The position numbers were made by a program, and so were the translations under genes. Of a DNA stretch of 64,000 nucleotides, positions 11,005 to 23,595 are shown in pieces; position 1 is the first letter of the stretch; each line of letters opens with the position of its first letter. Source of the DNA: Linanthus parryae (taxonomy: Eukaryota > Streptophyta > Magnoliopsida > Ericales > Polemoniaceae); NCBI GenBank assembly GCA_023055425.1, contig JALGPY010000015.1:1734001-1798000 (forward strand). The letters are read 5' to 3'. A model generated the notes under the pieces. The model was not told the origin of the DNA. It saw only the letters and a program-made list of their open reading frames with translations, and did not search any database.

Positions 11005-13438
11005 CTAAATCTCCACATAGAAACTATCTATGGTCTTAAGCTTCTCCATCTCTTCTCCATGGGCGACTCCAGTATCAATATAACACAACTGAAACAAATG
11101 GCAAGCTGTCAACAACTTCACGGGTACGAAATAAGAGGAAATACAGGGCTAGTTCAGTTGTGGAATAACCTGGTACTGAGGTTTTCTCAGTGTGTGTACG
11201 CCTCTTTTTACTAGCTTTTGCCATCCAGCATTATTTTGCAGCGATCTTTCTAGAGCCACTGTATTCTGTAGGCATAGGCCAAAAATAGCAATGAAACTAT
11301 ACCCCGATACTTGCAGATACTAATATTTGCCAATTAGAATAGCAAGGAACCAATTCTCTTTTTGACAATGTTTTTATGATATGAGAACTGCTCTAGAAAC
11401 TGTTTTAGCAGGATAAAAAGGCAGAGAAATGCATATAATTTATAAATGGTAAACGGTTGACGACAAGGAACTTTGAGAAGAAAAGCCAGAGAAATGCACA
11501 GTTTTAAAGCACACGCGGTACTGAATTTCTAATAAACAGCGAGTGGGATTCACTTGATGTTACAAGCAAACCAGTGAGTACTATGATTCTTACAGGAACA
11601 AATCAATCACTACTGAAAACATTAGTATATCTTTTAATCTTTCACATCGTATTGGTAGTAAGCAAGTTTTAGAACTCCATGAATGAATTTTTAAAAGGAG
11701 AACTGCATATGTTCATCCTTAGACATAGCAAATAATACATGATGCTTACTACGTATATCTATATAATAAAATAGAACAGTGTTTCCCGCCAAAACGATTT
11801 CAATGGAGCAATCTTTATCGTTGATTTTCTCAACTCACAATCTCGACCGCTCTTTCTCTCTTGACATATTTTATAAACAACTATATTTTAAATAGTATTA
11901 CAAGAATGCCACTAATGTTATTAAAATGGAATGTCCATAATCAATTCCTCCATAATTTTCTCTCTGTAAGTTGGAAAAACGTTTTGGAAGGAAGCCATAC
12001 GTTAATAATTAGAGGAAAAATAAAAAAACAAACAATATATTGAATTAAATTTCTATCCTTCCTTAGTATCTCCATATTCCCTAAAAAAGTACCGCCATCA
12101 ATTTCTCTTTGCAAGTTGGAAAAAAATCGTGAAGGGAAATAACCCGTTATTAGAGGTTACTCTCTTGACTTTTCTGTAATTCATTCCCACCACTTTAAAT
12201 TTCTCAATGTATTTAGAAAATTAAATTAATTAAAAAGAATTAGCTAAAAATTAGTGAAAAATACGGTCCCAGTTTATTGCTAATACACTCGAGTGACCAC
12301 TATATAAATTCTCTTCACTATGTAATGTGTTCTCCGATTTTACGAATTCGTCCAACATTCGTCCAATAGTTTTTTTTCTACATTACGCTCTTTTCTTCAT
12401 TGTATTGACATCTTTATCTTTTGTCCAATGATGTTGTTTATTTATTTCTTGACTGTGAATTTTCTTTGACATATTCTGTTTAAGGAATGAGTCATTCTTG
12501 GATGCTCTCATCTTCATTTGAAAGGTTCATGTCTCTTCATGATGTATGTTGGATTTGTATCATTAGATGCGAGGGTGAATTATTCTATTTTATTTCTTAG
12601 CACAAAAACAGTTATTTTCCCAACTACTTGGTTACCATTTTTGCGGCTGTGGATATTAGGAAATTTCGAACATGAAAATTTTCTATTGATTGTGAGAAAT
12701 CTATCCACATTGCTATAAACGTCTGAAGTATTTTAGGAGTAGCTGCTTTTCCAAAGAAGTTAAAGAAAATTCGACGACTACAAAATAAATTATCTTTTTG
12801 TCATCAACATGGGTAATTGGAACTGAAAGTTTGTGGGCGATAGTAAGTTCATGATAGCAAAAATTACATCACCCAAAAGGTTGTTGCATTTTTTCTATGC
12901 ACTTGAAATATTCATTTAGATTACACTAGCAAGTATACATCGTCAAACTTTTATTATTTGCAGATTTTAGATTAGAACGTGAAGTGGAGTAAGCTGATTA
13001 ATACTACCAAATTGGTTCATTCCAAATTTAGAAAATCAGGTAACACAAATATTTATAATGACACGTCAATTATTTATAGGTTGGACATTCTAATTGGTTC
13101 GCATCATTGAATTTCTCTGTTTAGTATATATACAGGTTAGCGGTAGATAATGGCATTTTCCATAGAGTGATGATGATGTCCAAATGGTGGTTAGGTTATC
13201 TATTACGATTATGGCAAAATTATATATTTAAATAGGCATGACAATCTTTGATTTATTCTTAAGGTGATTTTGTGACAGAGCTGCACTATACTATTTGTTA
13301 TGTAACACAATTTTCTAACAGACTTTTGTTTAATGTGTTTGTATATTCATTTCAAATGATGTTATTATGCCTTCTTAACAAATCTTGACATGAAAGTATG
13401 GTAGTGCCCTACGGGCAGGGGTCATAACTTAGTGTGTG

Positions 13439-13473
<35 letters not shown>

Positions 13474-16400
13474 ATATATACATATATATACATATATATA
13501 TATATATCCATGCTGCGAACTGATTCTTTCTGTTATTACAAACGCCAATTCTTGGAGCAACTAAAGCAAGAATAATATCACCAGTTGAAAGCACTAATAG
13601 ATTGCAACAAGGGAGATGAAAACATTGACAAAGGAGCGAAGATGTCATTACACATTGTGAGAGAGAATTCTTCTACACGCTGAAGATAATTTGAAGCACA
13701 TACTAAGCAAGCACAACGTTCACAAGAATCATATTTAGCTGTGATGTTCTACAGTGAACTCAACTCAACTCAACTCAACAAGCCTTCTCCCAGTTTAAAA
13801 GAGGCCGCCTACATGGATAAAATTCCTCCAATTATGTCTAAATACATCCACTCACTTAGGTTGAATTTGGTTAAGTCCGGTGTTATTGTCCCTTCTCAGG
13901 TTTTTCTTGGCCTCCCTCTCCGTAATCTACGATACACATAACAAAACCACCTCAAACTATTCTCTCTTATTAGTCTTCAATTGGTGTGACATCTTTCTTC
14001 CTTATTGTTTCATTGATGTTTGACAGTGACGTCCAATATACAAGCAGGCTAGAATGGTAGACACTTTCTAAAGAAAAAAATTATTGAAGTACTTACATGA
14101 CCAGGGTCTAACACTAATAGGTTGTACTGCTGCGGCCCTTTCCATTGTCTTTTGGCTTGAATGCCAACAATAGTTCTTGAGTGACCTTGGTGTTGGAAGT
14201 ACAAAGGCCTGTTAAGAAGATCACAATAAAGTAACAATTTAATCTCTAGCATACTCCGATATTTAATTCGGAAGCAAAAATCTAAACCCGTGAGTTTCAG
14301 AAAGGAAAGAACAGTAACTAGGAATGTTAAGTTTCCTGATAAGTTTAACTACTAACTAAAAGTAACTTACAGTTTCTCGCTGGAAATAACACGATTATTG
14401 CCCAATTCTATGAATTTATTGTCAGAGAAGTAATTCCAAACCCAATCGATAAGAAGCTCCTTGCCTTTACAAGAACGTACTTCTTCTCCGCTACCACCTG
14501 CTTGAGGGAGTTTAGAATCACCTCTGAGCAGATACCTATCCATTGGCCCAGTGACTTGTATTCTCGACACTCTAGAAGACGACGCACTGTTATTCTTTCC
14601 ATCAAAATCCATTATCCTGGCACGAAGTCCAAAAGAACGAAGAAGTGTCGCACATTCTGTGGTTCCAACCCAAACTCGTTTACCATAAATTTTTCCATCA
14701 AAGTCTCTAGCACCATGCATGTCAAATCCTCTTTCCCAAGCAATTTCAAGCCATCTTTGGAGTGATGCAATATCAGGTACAAAACCACAACCACCAAAAA
14801 GAACATTTTTCGCATCCTGCCTATTCCTGAGCAAGTGCGAGCTAAGCATCTGCATGTTACGCCAACCACAACCCCATCCTGCATCCTCCGAGACAGTGCT
14901 CTGGAAGTGATCAACATAACCTGATAACATACTTGTCACATTGTCAGGGTCTAGTTCCAAACATCTCCTTAACAACAGTATCAAACTAGCTTCGACTTTG
15001 TAGAAGGGTGCCCTAATCTGTAAATCAACTAAACAAAGTATCTTTTCATGGGTGTCGCTGTCTTCACCATCCGTTTTCCTTCCTTTATCCGAATCGGTAC
15101 CATATTCAAGTCTTCCTTGATTACTAGTCTCACAGGGCATGTCGTTCATCACTTGCGTTTTCTGTTAAATATGAATTAACTAATATAAGTATATTGAGCA
15201 GATAGGCAACTTCCTGTGTGAGAAGGAAAAAAAAAAAAAAAAAACTAGACAAATCTTCATATATAAAGAAAATATTGAATAGTTGAGAGGCAAATGCTTA
15301 TAGCCTTATACACAAAGCAAAATAAGCAATTGGAAAATATGAGGCAGAGCTAAGATGATTCGATACTTGAGCAGCAACGTCTTATGTATGGTTCTCATGG
15401 TGAACTATTTAAGATATCACTACAATCACTTTTATTGTCAGTCTAGTTGTCAATCTTAACATTTTTCTGCATCATAAGAAGTCTGAATTGCAACTGTCAC
15501 GAGCTTTGGTGCTAACAAAAGGAATGAAAGTTTATTTGAAAAGAATATTTCATATACAAACTGGTAAGCAAGAACGAAGACCAGGCATGGATACCTATGG
15601 CATGCAATGGAAAATTCTTTCACATGAAAGGTATAACAATAAACACCCTATACATTTAAGAGTTGATGTGGTGAATTGCGATTTTTTTCAGAGTGCAAGA
15701 TTACATTTAATTTCAATTCAGTCTGTATTCACTAGCTTTCAAGTGATAGAGTGCAAGACTACGGATAATTTCAATCAGTCTGTATTCACTATCCAAGCAA
15801 ATTGGAGGTCATGTTGGCTCTTTTTGCCAGAGTGGAAGACATTAGAAGATAAGCTGTACTATTCTGGTGTAAGGGGCATGAGTTTTCAGCCTTTGAAGAC
15901 CGAAAAGAGTTCTTTCAAACTTATGCAGATCTGACATTTTGGTGCAAATGCTGAGTTAAGAGGATGCCTGCTTAGATGATCAAGCCATCGAATTTATGAT
16001 GACCACGATAAAGCCCGAATCTATTTATACTCTAAGAATAATATATATTAGTAGGTTCAGATCAGCATTTTGGTCATGGTAATTGAAACTCCACAAACAA
16101 ACTGCAGTGCATTTGTATGAGTTATACGGAAAATTTTGGTCGGAAGTAGCTGAAGAGCTGCTCGCCAAGCTTAGCTTGTTTTAAGGCCACAACAACCTAT
16201 ACCATGATACACTCAATGCAAACCTATATTTTAAGTAGTTAATTAGTGAAAGAGCATAGCTAGAATAGGGCAGAAACCTGGCTCATTTAGACCCCTAATC
16301 TCCAGGGTAGTTCTTGGACTATTAAATTCTTAGATGTTTATACTATTCAGGTGTAACCGCAATTTATAATACATTGTTTTCGAATGACTTTGACTAATTA

Positions 16401-16695
16401 ATATGCCACTCCTAATTAACCCTTCGTGTGAATATTGAAAAGTCGCAAAGAGTGAGCATAATGATTGACAAGAGATGGCCTTGCAGAAGGAATATGAACA
16501 TATTTGAGATTATGGAAAAATAATTCAGCCCAAAACTACAGTACCAAGCAAATATGGCCAAGGATGAACTGATCGGCGTAAAGACCCTCAAGCAAATAAC
16601 CAGACCGAGGCAAAGAACAAATAATAGTTAAGAACTTGTGCCCTAGCTGCAATACAATACCAATATTATTTCAATTTCTGGTACTGCAGTACATA

Positions 16696-16758
<63 letters not shown>

Positions 16759-17046
16759 AGTAGAAGGGGGACTAGGAGGAGCAAAGGCGAGTTGTTGGGC
16801 CAGTTCCATGTCCCTATCCAGGAGGTCTTCTTCATCGTCGAAGTGACTGTTCGCGTGCCTGCAAAACAACAAATCAATCCATCATCATCAGCCACAGAAA
16901 CCATGACCAAACGTATTAATTTGACTTGAATTGCATAACCCATATCATAGAGTGATGAACATCGAGAGGAGGTTAAGATGCTACCTTTGCAATTCGTGGG
17001 TCGGCAGAGTAAGGTTGCAGATTGGACAAATCGACCGCTTCATCAT
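11005..17046 (-). CDS. Zinc-finger C78 peptidase, ZUFSP/UFM1-protease-like, six exons
   Basis: Minus-strand exons in order: 17046-16985, 16858-16756, 15161-14371, 14208-14097, 11265-11170 and 11088-11005. All introns are GT-AG and the phases close to 415 residues. Exon 1 plus the start of exon 2 encode a C2H2 finger (CPICNLTLPTHELQRHANSH, residues 7-26). Exon 3 carries the C78 papain-like core with GWGCGWRN; Cys153 is the predicted nucleophile. Exon 4 ends LVLDPGH, supplying predicted Asp353 and His356. Exons 5 and 6 give RGVHTLRKPQYQ and the C-terminal LKTIDSFYVEI. Relatives (human ZUP1, plant zinc-finger UFM1-type peptidases) are cysteine proteases of ubiquitin or UFM1 conjugates; ZUP1 cleaves K63-linked ubiquitin in genome maintenance, and which substrate applies here is not decidable. 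The start could be either of two adjacent ATGs (17046 or 17043). Intron 4 is 2.8 kb and holds a Helitron-like element; a (CT)n tract follows the donor of intron 2. Confidence 0.94.
11758..13432 (+). mobile_element. Helitron-like element in intron 4 of the C78 peptidase gene
   Basis: The 5' end is TCTATATAATAAAATAGAAC preceded by A. The 3' end has a hairpin TGCCC-TAC-GGGCA at about 13405-13417, then CATAACTTAG followed by T, consistent with insertion between A and T. It is about 1.7 kb, AT-rich and without Rep/helicase coding sequence, so non-autonomous. The 3' CTTAG deviates from the usual CTRR. The small frames inside (11861-12043, 12518-12718) are not genes. Confidence 0.6.
13431..13508 (+). 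repeat. (GT)n-(TA)n compound microsatellite
   Basis: About 40 bp of GT repeat, interrupted once by TTT, is followed by an alternating TATATACA/TATATATA tract up to about 13507. It starts directly at the 3' end of the Helitron-like element, inside intron 4 of the C78 peptidase gene. Confidence 0.95.
16699..16754 (+). repeat. (GA)n microsatellite touching a 5' splice site
   Basis: An uninterrupted GA tract of more than 50 bp. On the gene (minus) strand it reads (TC)n and begins immediately after the GT of the intron 2 donor of the C78 peptidase gene (exon ends at 16756, intron starts GTCTCTCTC). If the intron is retained, the frame stays open through the tract and encodes a Ser-Leu repeat before a stop at 16666. 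Confidence 0.95.
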
Positions 17047-17240
17047 AATCGCGAATCGATTCGTATCTTCGTGTCCCGGCAGCCAATCGCCCTCTCTCGC
17101 TCTGGACAGCAACTCAGGAGGACGAGGGAATTTCAAATCGAAATGTTTTCACGGAACAAACTCGCGTCAACAGTAGCTGACATCGAAGTTGTGCGAAGTG
17201 GTCTGTATTTGACATTTCGTCAAAATTTGAATGGGTAGAA
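17046..17240 (-). promoter_or_regulatory. Presumed 5'UTR and proximal promoter of the C78 peptidase gene
   Basis: This lies directly upstream of the start codon on the minus strand. The plus-strand frames at 16931-17238 are antisense to exon 1 and have no domain support. I see no convincing TATA box. The interval is bounded at about 17240 by sequence resembling the end of a MULE-type element. Confidence 0.35.
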
Positions 17241-17679
17241 GACAATTTCCACCCCTGCAAAAATTTGGATACCCCTGCATTACGGGGAAATACATAATAC
17301 CCCCTGTCAGAGTTAGTAGCTAAATGAATTAGTGAAAAAACAAAACTACCCTTGACATTGATGGAAACTTACCCCATATGAAATCGCATCTTCTCCACTT
17401 TCTAACCACATCCTCCTACTCTCTATCACTTCCTCATTTTCTTTATCATCTCTCATTGCCTCCTCCACGTTCTCATATCTCACTCTATGTCATTTGGCCT
17501 CAACCACTATCAAAATGATCTGTGTTTCTTCAGCTACCCAAACACATACCATCAAAATTGCCACCACCAGCCAACTTCGTCCGACCATCAAATCTCGGAA
17601 CTCGCGACCTCAATTAGCGGCAGAGAAGGAGACGAAGATCCAACGCCGACTGAACTCAACACCGCCAGCTTGCCGTTTC
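17240..17679. mobile_element. Possible left end of a MULE-type element, cut by a copia LTR
   Basis: The run GACAATTTCCACCCCTGCAA ... ATACCCCTGCATTACGGGGA ... ATACCCCCTGTCAGAGTTAG resembles in style the CCCC-rich terminal repeats of the MULE-type elements at 39233-40947 and 55655-57147. It leads into a CT-rich stretch and is broken at 17680 by the start of a copia LTR, after GTTTC. The opposite terminus cannot be found, so the call is tentative. The overlapping frames at 17487-17739 have no recognisable domain. Confidence 0.35.
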
Positions 17680-18998
17680 TGTTGGAATAGATGCCCTAGA
17701 GGCAATCTTATATTTAGTATGAACATTGGTTTTGGTTAGAATATTCATTTATTATATATTATGATATTTAATATAATGAAGTCCTTAGATACAATGTGTT
17801 GTTTATCTTAAATATCCCTAGTCCACTATATTAATTAAATATGATGATCAAATATAGACTAGTATGTGGGTAGATTGATATGGAGATATCAAGTCTAACA
17901 TATGGATTAAGGGTAATGGCATACTGGATTGACCCACAACGAGAAGGATACATTAGATTATGTTGAAGTCAGAATCGCTTCTCGTAGTGCTAATATAATT
18001 GCAATCCTTAGACTTGAAGTCACTAGATACTCTAGTTGTGGAATATCGTGCTTTGATGTTATCAAACGTTACACCGTAACTGGGTAATCATAAAGGTAGT
18101 TACCGGCATGATAGGAGGCAAGCTTAGAGATCGTAGTGATGTAGAGTGGATTTGTCCCTCCCACATAATGGGAGAAAAAATCCACGGCCACTCGAGGGAT
18201 GAGGCTTATTGAATGTCTGGCCAGACTCAAATGAATCAATATGGAGATATTGATGTTATCTGCTTGCATAAGCATAATCCCAGGATCGAGGAACTATGGA
18301 TTGGATATACGAGTGTGACTATTTATGTCTCGTGTCCAATCCGGATATGGAGACAAAGGGATAGTGCAATATGAGATATTAGGCACAAGAGGTTTGCCGG
18401 GATCACTGACTATTTCTATTAGTTGGGTGGCATGGATGTGTTGCTTGACACCGCTCCCTGTTAGTAATAAGTTACTACCAACTAAGCAGAACCTATGGGG
18501 TCACACGTCAAATAGAATAGAAATAGATTTGGGATTAATTGATATGATTAATTAATAAGAAGGATCATCATGCAACACCTTGCAAACTTAGTAGGACTAA
18601 TTTGCAAGGAAGGGACTAATCCAAGTTCATGTAGAACTAGGAAGGGCCTTTATGTAGTTAACAAGGAGTCGTTGGACTATATAAATGAGACTCTAGCTTC
18701 CTTCCCACTTAATTTTATTAGACATAACACGAGAGAGTGGGAGAGAGCAAAAGAGAGAGAGAGCAAGACAAGCTAGAGGCGCACGCCCCTAGTCGTCCGC
18801 CCCTAACCGTCGGCCAAGAGAGAGGGCCGAACACTCTCTTTCTCCTTTGGTTGCTTGATTCGTCCTTCCCTCTTCCTCCGGTTCAAGCTAGCACTTGTTG
18901 AAGGAAGAATCTAGATCTCACCTCTAGACGTGGATCAACCATAGAGACGAGGACATCATTCTTCGTGTCATCTCTCAAACCAAAAGGTACAGAATTGC

Positions 18999-21900
18999 TG
19001 TAACACCCTAGAAATTACTAAGGGTTCAAATGCAATGTTAGAAAATTTTTAGGTAACTGTGTAGTATTATAAGTAATATAGTGCCAGCAAACACCAGGAT
19101 AAAACAGTATATCGGGGATGATAAAATGAATAATGGAAATAAATAGGAGTTTGGGGTCAGTTTGTAATTTTCAATAAGATGTTTAAGTCCTAAAACTACC
19201 TTAAACTTCCTAGAAACTACACTAGGACCCCGTCAATGTGAAACCTAGGTGTCTTACACCCTACACTACATTGACACCTCACCTAGACACGTGTCACCAC
19301 GTCCAACATGACCTGGTGACTAATCACCAACACTTCAGCTGATATAAATCAGCCCTCACTCAATTCCACCATCATCTTTTAGCTCATTCAAGAGCTCTCT
19401 TGGAGGGAAATGGAAAGCACACCCTCTCCATCACTTCAGAGACCTGTTACAGCTGGGGATGCCCCTATGACTTGGTGAAGAAAAACCCCCGATCAATAAT
19501 GAAAAACCTACAGACACGAACTCAGGATTGGCGACCCCATAGACCCCTGTTTTAGCCTTTGAATCATCGAAACTTGTACTCTGCTGGTCTGGGTTCATAC
19601 CCGTCGCCGGCAAGCTGTCATGGCCAGGAAGGCTGCGAAGTTGTTTAGCCGCCGGAGTCTGATATGAGACTCGCCGGGTTCTGCGCTTAACGGCGACAAA
19701 CTCTGTATGTCCCCTGTTCCTTCTTGTTTCTCACTGAAAATCATGTTAGTATGATCCTTGGATTCATCTCAACACATTTGATGCATCAAAACACCATTGT
19801 AACCAAGATTTATTGGGTTTTGATTCAAGAACTTTATAAATTTTCTGGCCAAATACATACCCTGTAAACAGGGGCATAACACCCTCGATATTCAATCAAA
19901 TCAAATTTGGATTGGTTCTATGTAATTATGGTTTGTGGAGATACAAGTTTGGTGTTATAAACTTCTTCAAATTCGGTCGGTAACCCTCTTGAAAACCTGT
20001 TCGAATTTTTTAAGAAACGTTTCCCAAACTGTAATGTTCTTGATCAGAGAATGTAATCAAACTTCAGCACTTATATCCTACTCATTATCCGTTGAATTGA
20101 TCTTCTCTTTTGTCCTCTATAAAGCTGGATGCTTGATTTCCATATACATCTTTTGAATCACTCGTAAACTCCCATCAATCTCTATGAAACTGGGCTGCAG
20201 AAGTGCAGCTTCAGGAACTCCAGAACCTGGGGAACCTAAATATTTGCTAAGTGTTGCTAAATGCTTGGCTGTCCTGTTCCAGGGGCTATATCTCTCTCTT
20301 GAGTTGATCAAATGGGTCACAAATTGGTTCTTTGAACTCACCAGACATGCTACTACAACTTCTATTTTCATTTCTTGGATCAATTCTGTCTCGAAGCTCC
20401 CTGTAAATTCACTCCAAGTTACTCCAAAAGGCTGCTCAAAGTGTTGGTTCAATATCCTGAGATTTTACACCAACTTCCAAGCTTTATATCAGGATGATTA
20501 ATGGGTATATTGGGGTCTGGTTGGTTGCAATTTATTCTTGTATGCTTGGTCTACCAATTCTTGTTTATATCCCTCTTTAATTGGAACATTAACCTGGCCA
20601 AATATAAGCCTAAAGTCAGCACCTGATGCGAATCTAGCAACCTCTTCATGAGATAGTTTCATCTCCTTGAATTATGTCAACTTCTAGAACATGTGAATCC
20701 CTCCTACTTGAAGGATTTTAGATGTCGTTTGGTGCTTCTAATTCATCATGCTTCATGCGACAAATCTTGTATTGATTTGGAGTTCTGAAACATTCTCAAA
20801 ACAACCTGAAATTCTACTCCAAGTTGTGCAAAATGTTGTTAAACTGAGCTTGCAACTGCTTGTGAATTCCTGGCAACCTAACACCCATGTATCTCGTTTA
20901 TAACTGAATGAAATTGAACACGGTTTTCTTCTATGTAAAGCTGGATGTATGGTCTTCAGATCCATGCTTTGTTTGCTACAAATCCATCTCTCAATCTCTC
21001 TGAAATTAAGTTGCAAATTGCAGCTCTATGATTTGAGGAACTATAAACTCTTATAATATTTCTAAGTATAGAGAATCCTTATCAGCTTACTATTTTCAAC
21101 CGCTCCTAACTTCTTCAGTACTTAACGGATTCTGGTTCTGCTTTCGACCTATCAGAAGCTGGATGACAATACTTTAAATCATTCTTAGCGAATAATTTTC
21201 CATTTTGCTAATGGATTGCTCAGAAATAAAGCTCGAAGTATCTACCTTGAAACTGAGAAATCTCTTGAAAATATTCAAAGTATTGGTTAATAATTTTTTT
21301 CTTTTTTTTAATCCTACTTCGACCAACGATATCTCCTGGAATATTTTGAATATTGAGGAAATCAAATATGTTCTGGAAATCTGGTACTTCAATGTAAAAG
21401 ACCCTATCTTCCGATTCTCAATCTAAGTGTTCAATTGACCAAATACTGACCGTAAAGTGGACCTGTTAAGAATATGTCTTTATAACGTTGGCATTCTGAC
21501 TTGACTTGTCAAATGAGCTAATTGACCAAAATGCCCTTCTGGAAAGTTGTTCAGAATAACATTTCAAGTCGAAGGGTCAAGTTTGACCAAGTATGACTTT
21601 CTAGAAACCCTAGTTTGGCTGAGCTGTATGGGAGGGACAAATCGGTAATTTTGCAATAACTTGAATTGGACAGTCAAATCCTAACTATAGGCATGACCTC
21701 ATGCCTATGTATCGGTTTCGAGTTATTTGGAGCCACTCTACACATATATGGGTTAGATTTGACCAAAGGTCAATGGTAGGGCTGTTCTGTAGTTTTGCTA
21801 AACGATCGGAGCCTGAATGCAAATAAGTGAAAGTTGTAGATTTCAATACTGAGTGTATCAGGAGGGGATATAAATAATATTTTCATATTAATAGACTTCG

Positions 21901-22829
21901 GAGGGTTCAGGCACAATCAGGAACTTTTCTGAAGAGACTGGGATGTCAGAGGCAAAATAGTAATCATGGTAAGGCAATCAGCATAATACCTGCATTGTGC
22001 ATTCCTCTCACTTAGAGGACAAGTGTTAATAGCATGTATGCTGGAATGGAATAATGATTACAGGATTATGAAATTAGCTCTGCTGATCAGGAAACTAGGT
22101 TGCATATCTAGTATGCATATGTATGGTTGCTCTATTATACGTGTTTCGCTAAGCTGATAGCACTTATACGAATAGTATGGTTACAAGTTGTGATATGTGA
22201 TTGTGTGATCGTCTTCGAACGTTGTGTTGTCTTCGGACAACTGGGAATCGTCTTCGGACGTGTGTTGTCTTCAGACAACTGGGAATTGTCTTCGGACATT
22301 GTGTTGTCTTCAGACAACTGGGAACTGTCTTCGGACATAGTAGACAACTAGTACTACTCTCTGGACTAATGTCCAGTAGGGGGTGTGCACACTTAAGGTC
22401 TAGTTTGTCTTGGTGGATTTATTTTCCTTCCTTGTCGGAAGTGACTCTGGTCTTCACGACCCTCTGGGTGGTGGGATTCGGAATCCTCCGTATAAGGCTG
22501 GTATGGTGGTGATGGTTATGGGTGGTTGAAGAATCCTTGAGTTACAAGTTACTGGTACTCTATCTGTGTTATATGTGAAATGTGACAGGTTCCTGGCTTG
22601 ATCGTCTGTGAGCACGCGGGGAATATGGGGATATAGTCAAAACCTTAGAGGTCCACAAAGTATAATAATAAGTTTGATTTAAGTTCGAGTTTCTCTAATT
22701 TTGTATCGTAACAGAACGGTTAAAGTTTGACTCCTTGCTGGGGCATTTTCGTGCCTTAGCGGAGGACACTCCCATGAGTCTGGCGGTCTTCTGGTAGATT
22801 TTCCTGCTCTGAGAGGTGGGGGTGTTACA
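18999..22829 (+). mobile_element. Long solo LTR of gypsy type, TSD ATTGC
   Basis: The element starts TGTAACACCC and ends GGGGGTGTTACA, with inverted LTR termini, and is flanked by the 5-bp direct repeat ATTGC (18994-18998 and 22830-22834). The 3.83-kb interior has no gag or pol, primer-binding site or second LTR, which fits a solo LTR left by recombination. LTRs this long with TGTAACACC ends are typical of Tekay/Del-like Ty3/gypsy elements; that lineage is inference. It sits inside the copia LTR that starts at 17680, so it is the younger insertion. Confidence 0.8.
22209..22346 (+). repeat. Roughly 43-bp minisatellite in the gypsy-type LTR
   Basis: About three units built from TGTTGTCTTCAGACAACTGG and GAATTGTCTTCGGACA. 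Within each unit TTGTCTTC/GGACAA-type inverted pairs could form hairpins. The small frames on both strands here are repeat artefacts. Confidence 0.85.
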
Positions 22830-22942
22830 ATTGCTATGTCCATTATCATGTTATGATGTCTCTTCCTGTGATCCTTGGTGGGCTTTGAGTAGGATTAAAT
22901 TTTTTGTTATTCCGCTGCGTTACCTACGTCTAAACCCAACAG

Positions 22943-22955
22943 TGGTATCAGAGCC
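22943..22955 (+). other. Copia primer-binding site (initiator tRNA-Met)
   Basis: TGGTATCAGAGCC follows the LTR end (22941) after one base and is complementary to the 3' end of plant initiator tRNA-Met, the usual primer of Ty1/copia reverse transcription. It fixes the LTR/leader boundary and the plus orientation of the element. Confidence 0.92.
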
Positions 22956-23595
22956 ACAGGTCGTAGAGCATAACATGATTTTTTGTGTTACGATTTCAGT
23001 TTATACATCGTATTATTGTTATTGCGCAAAAATTGAAAATAATTGGCATAGTAGATGCAAATTGAATTTGATTCAATATAAACAAGATCTAATCTAACAT
23101 TGGATGTTAGAATTGGTGAGTTTTATCACATAGGATGTGAATTGTTGGGTTCTTGAAAATTAGGGTTCATGGGCACATAGTTGAAAATGAGTTTTCAATT
23201 ATGGAAACAATTTTATGGAAACATCCATAAAGGAAACAACCATGCTTGGGCAACAAGGAAGAAGGGAAGGAGGCTAGGGCCGAAACCCTAGCCGTCCGCC
23301 CCCTTCCTTGCCCGCCAAGCAAGGGCCGCGGGTCACAAGAGGCGGTCGGCCTTGGGCCGGGCCCAAGTGGCGGGCGGCGGCCCTTGGGGTTCGGCCTAGG
23401 CTTAGGTTGGACCCCTTGGACCATTGTAACCCTAATTACCCAATTTAATTAAAATTAAACAAGCGCGTTAAAAATTTGTTTTAACTGTATTATGTGTTTT
23501 GTTGCATGGTGGATGGATATGGCCTAGGATTGTGGATGTTTATTGCTTTGTGGTTTGGTTTACGGCCTGCGAGCTGATCAAATTAATGTAATAAT
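22956..23595 (+). mobile_element. Copia untranslated leader, first part
   Basis: This non-coding stretch lies between the primer-binding site and the solo-LTR insertion. It includes a GC-rich segment (about 23270-23420) whose opposing frames on both strands are compositional artefacts. It ends at the target-site copy ATAAT (23591-23595). Confidence 0.7.

Larger units (their letters stand above)
17680..22941 (+). mobile_element. 5' LTR of a Ty1/copia element, split by a gypsy-type solo LTR
   Basis: The LTR starts TGTTGGAATAGATGCC at 17680 and ends AAACCCAACA at 22941. Without the 3.8-kb insertion (18999-22829 plus one TSD copy) it is about 1.43 kb, close to the 1.42-kb solo LTR at 23596-25016, to which it is clearly homologous: the same start and the same GATGCCC, CACTAGATA and GTCACACG landmarks. 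A tRNA-Met primer-binding site follows at 22943. The matching 3' LTR is not in this window because the element is truncated near 29340. Confidence 0.85.

Noticed and set aside
14502..14917. ORFs opposite or out of frame with the C78 peptidase exon 3
   Set aside because: Shadows of a real exon; the minus-strand frame carries the catalytic motifs.
15488..15934. Plus-strand ORF of 148 codons inside intron 2 of the C78 peptidase gene
   Set aside because: No recognisable domain, and it owes part of its length to a short internal duplication (CAGTCTGTATTCACTA twice, near 15720 and 15777). It is antisense to a well-supported gene.
23167..23452. Pro/Gly-rich ORFs on both strands in the copia leader
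   Set aside because: GC-rich composition yields open frames on both strands; no domain or start context, and the place is a known untranslated leader.
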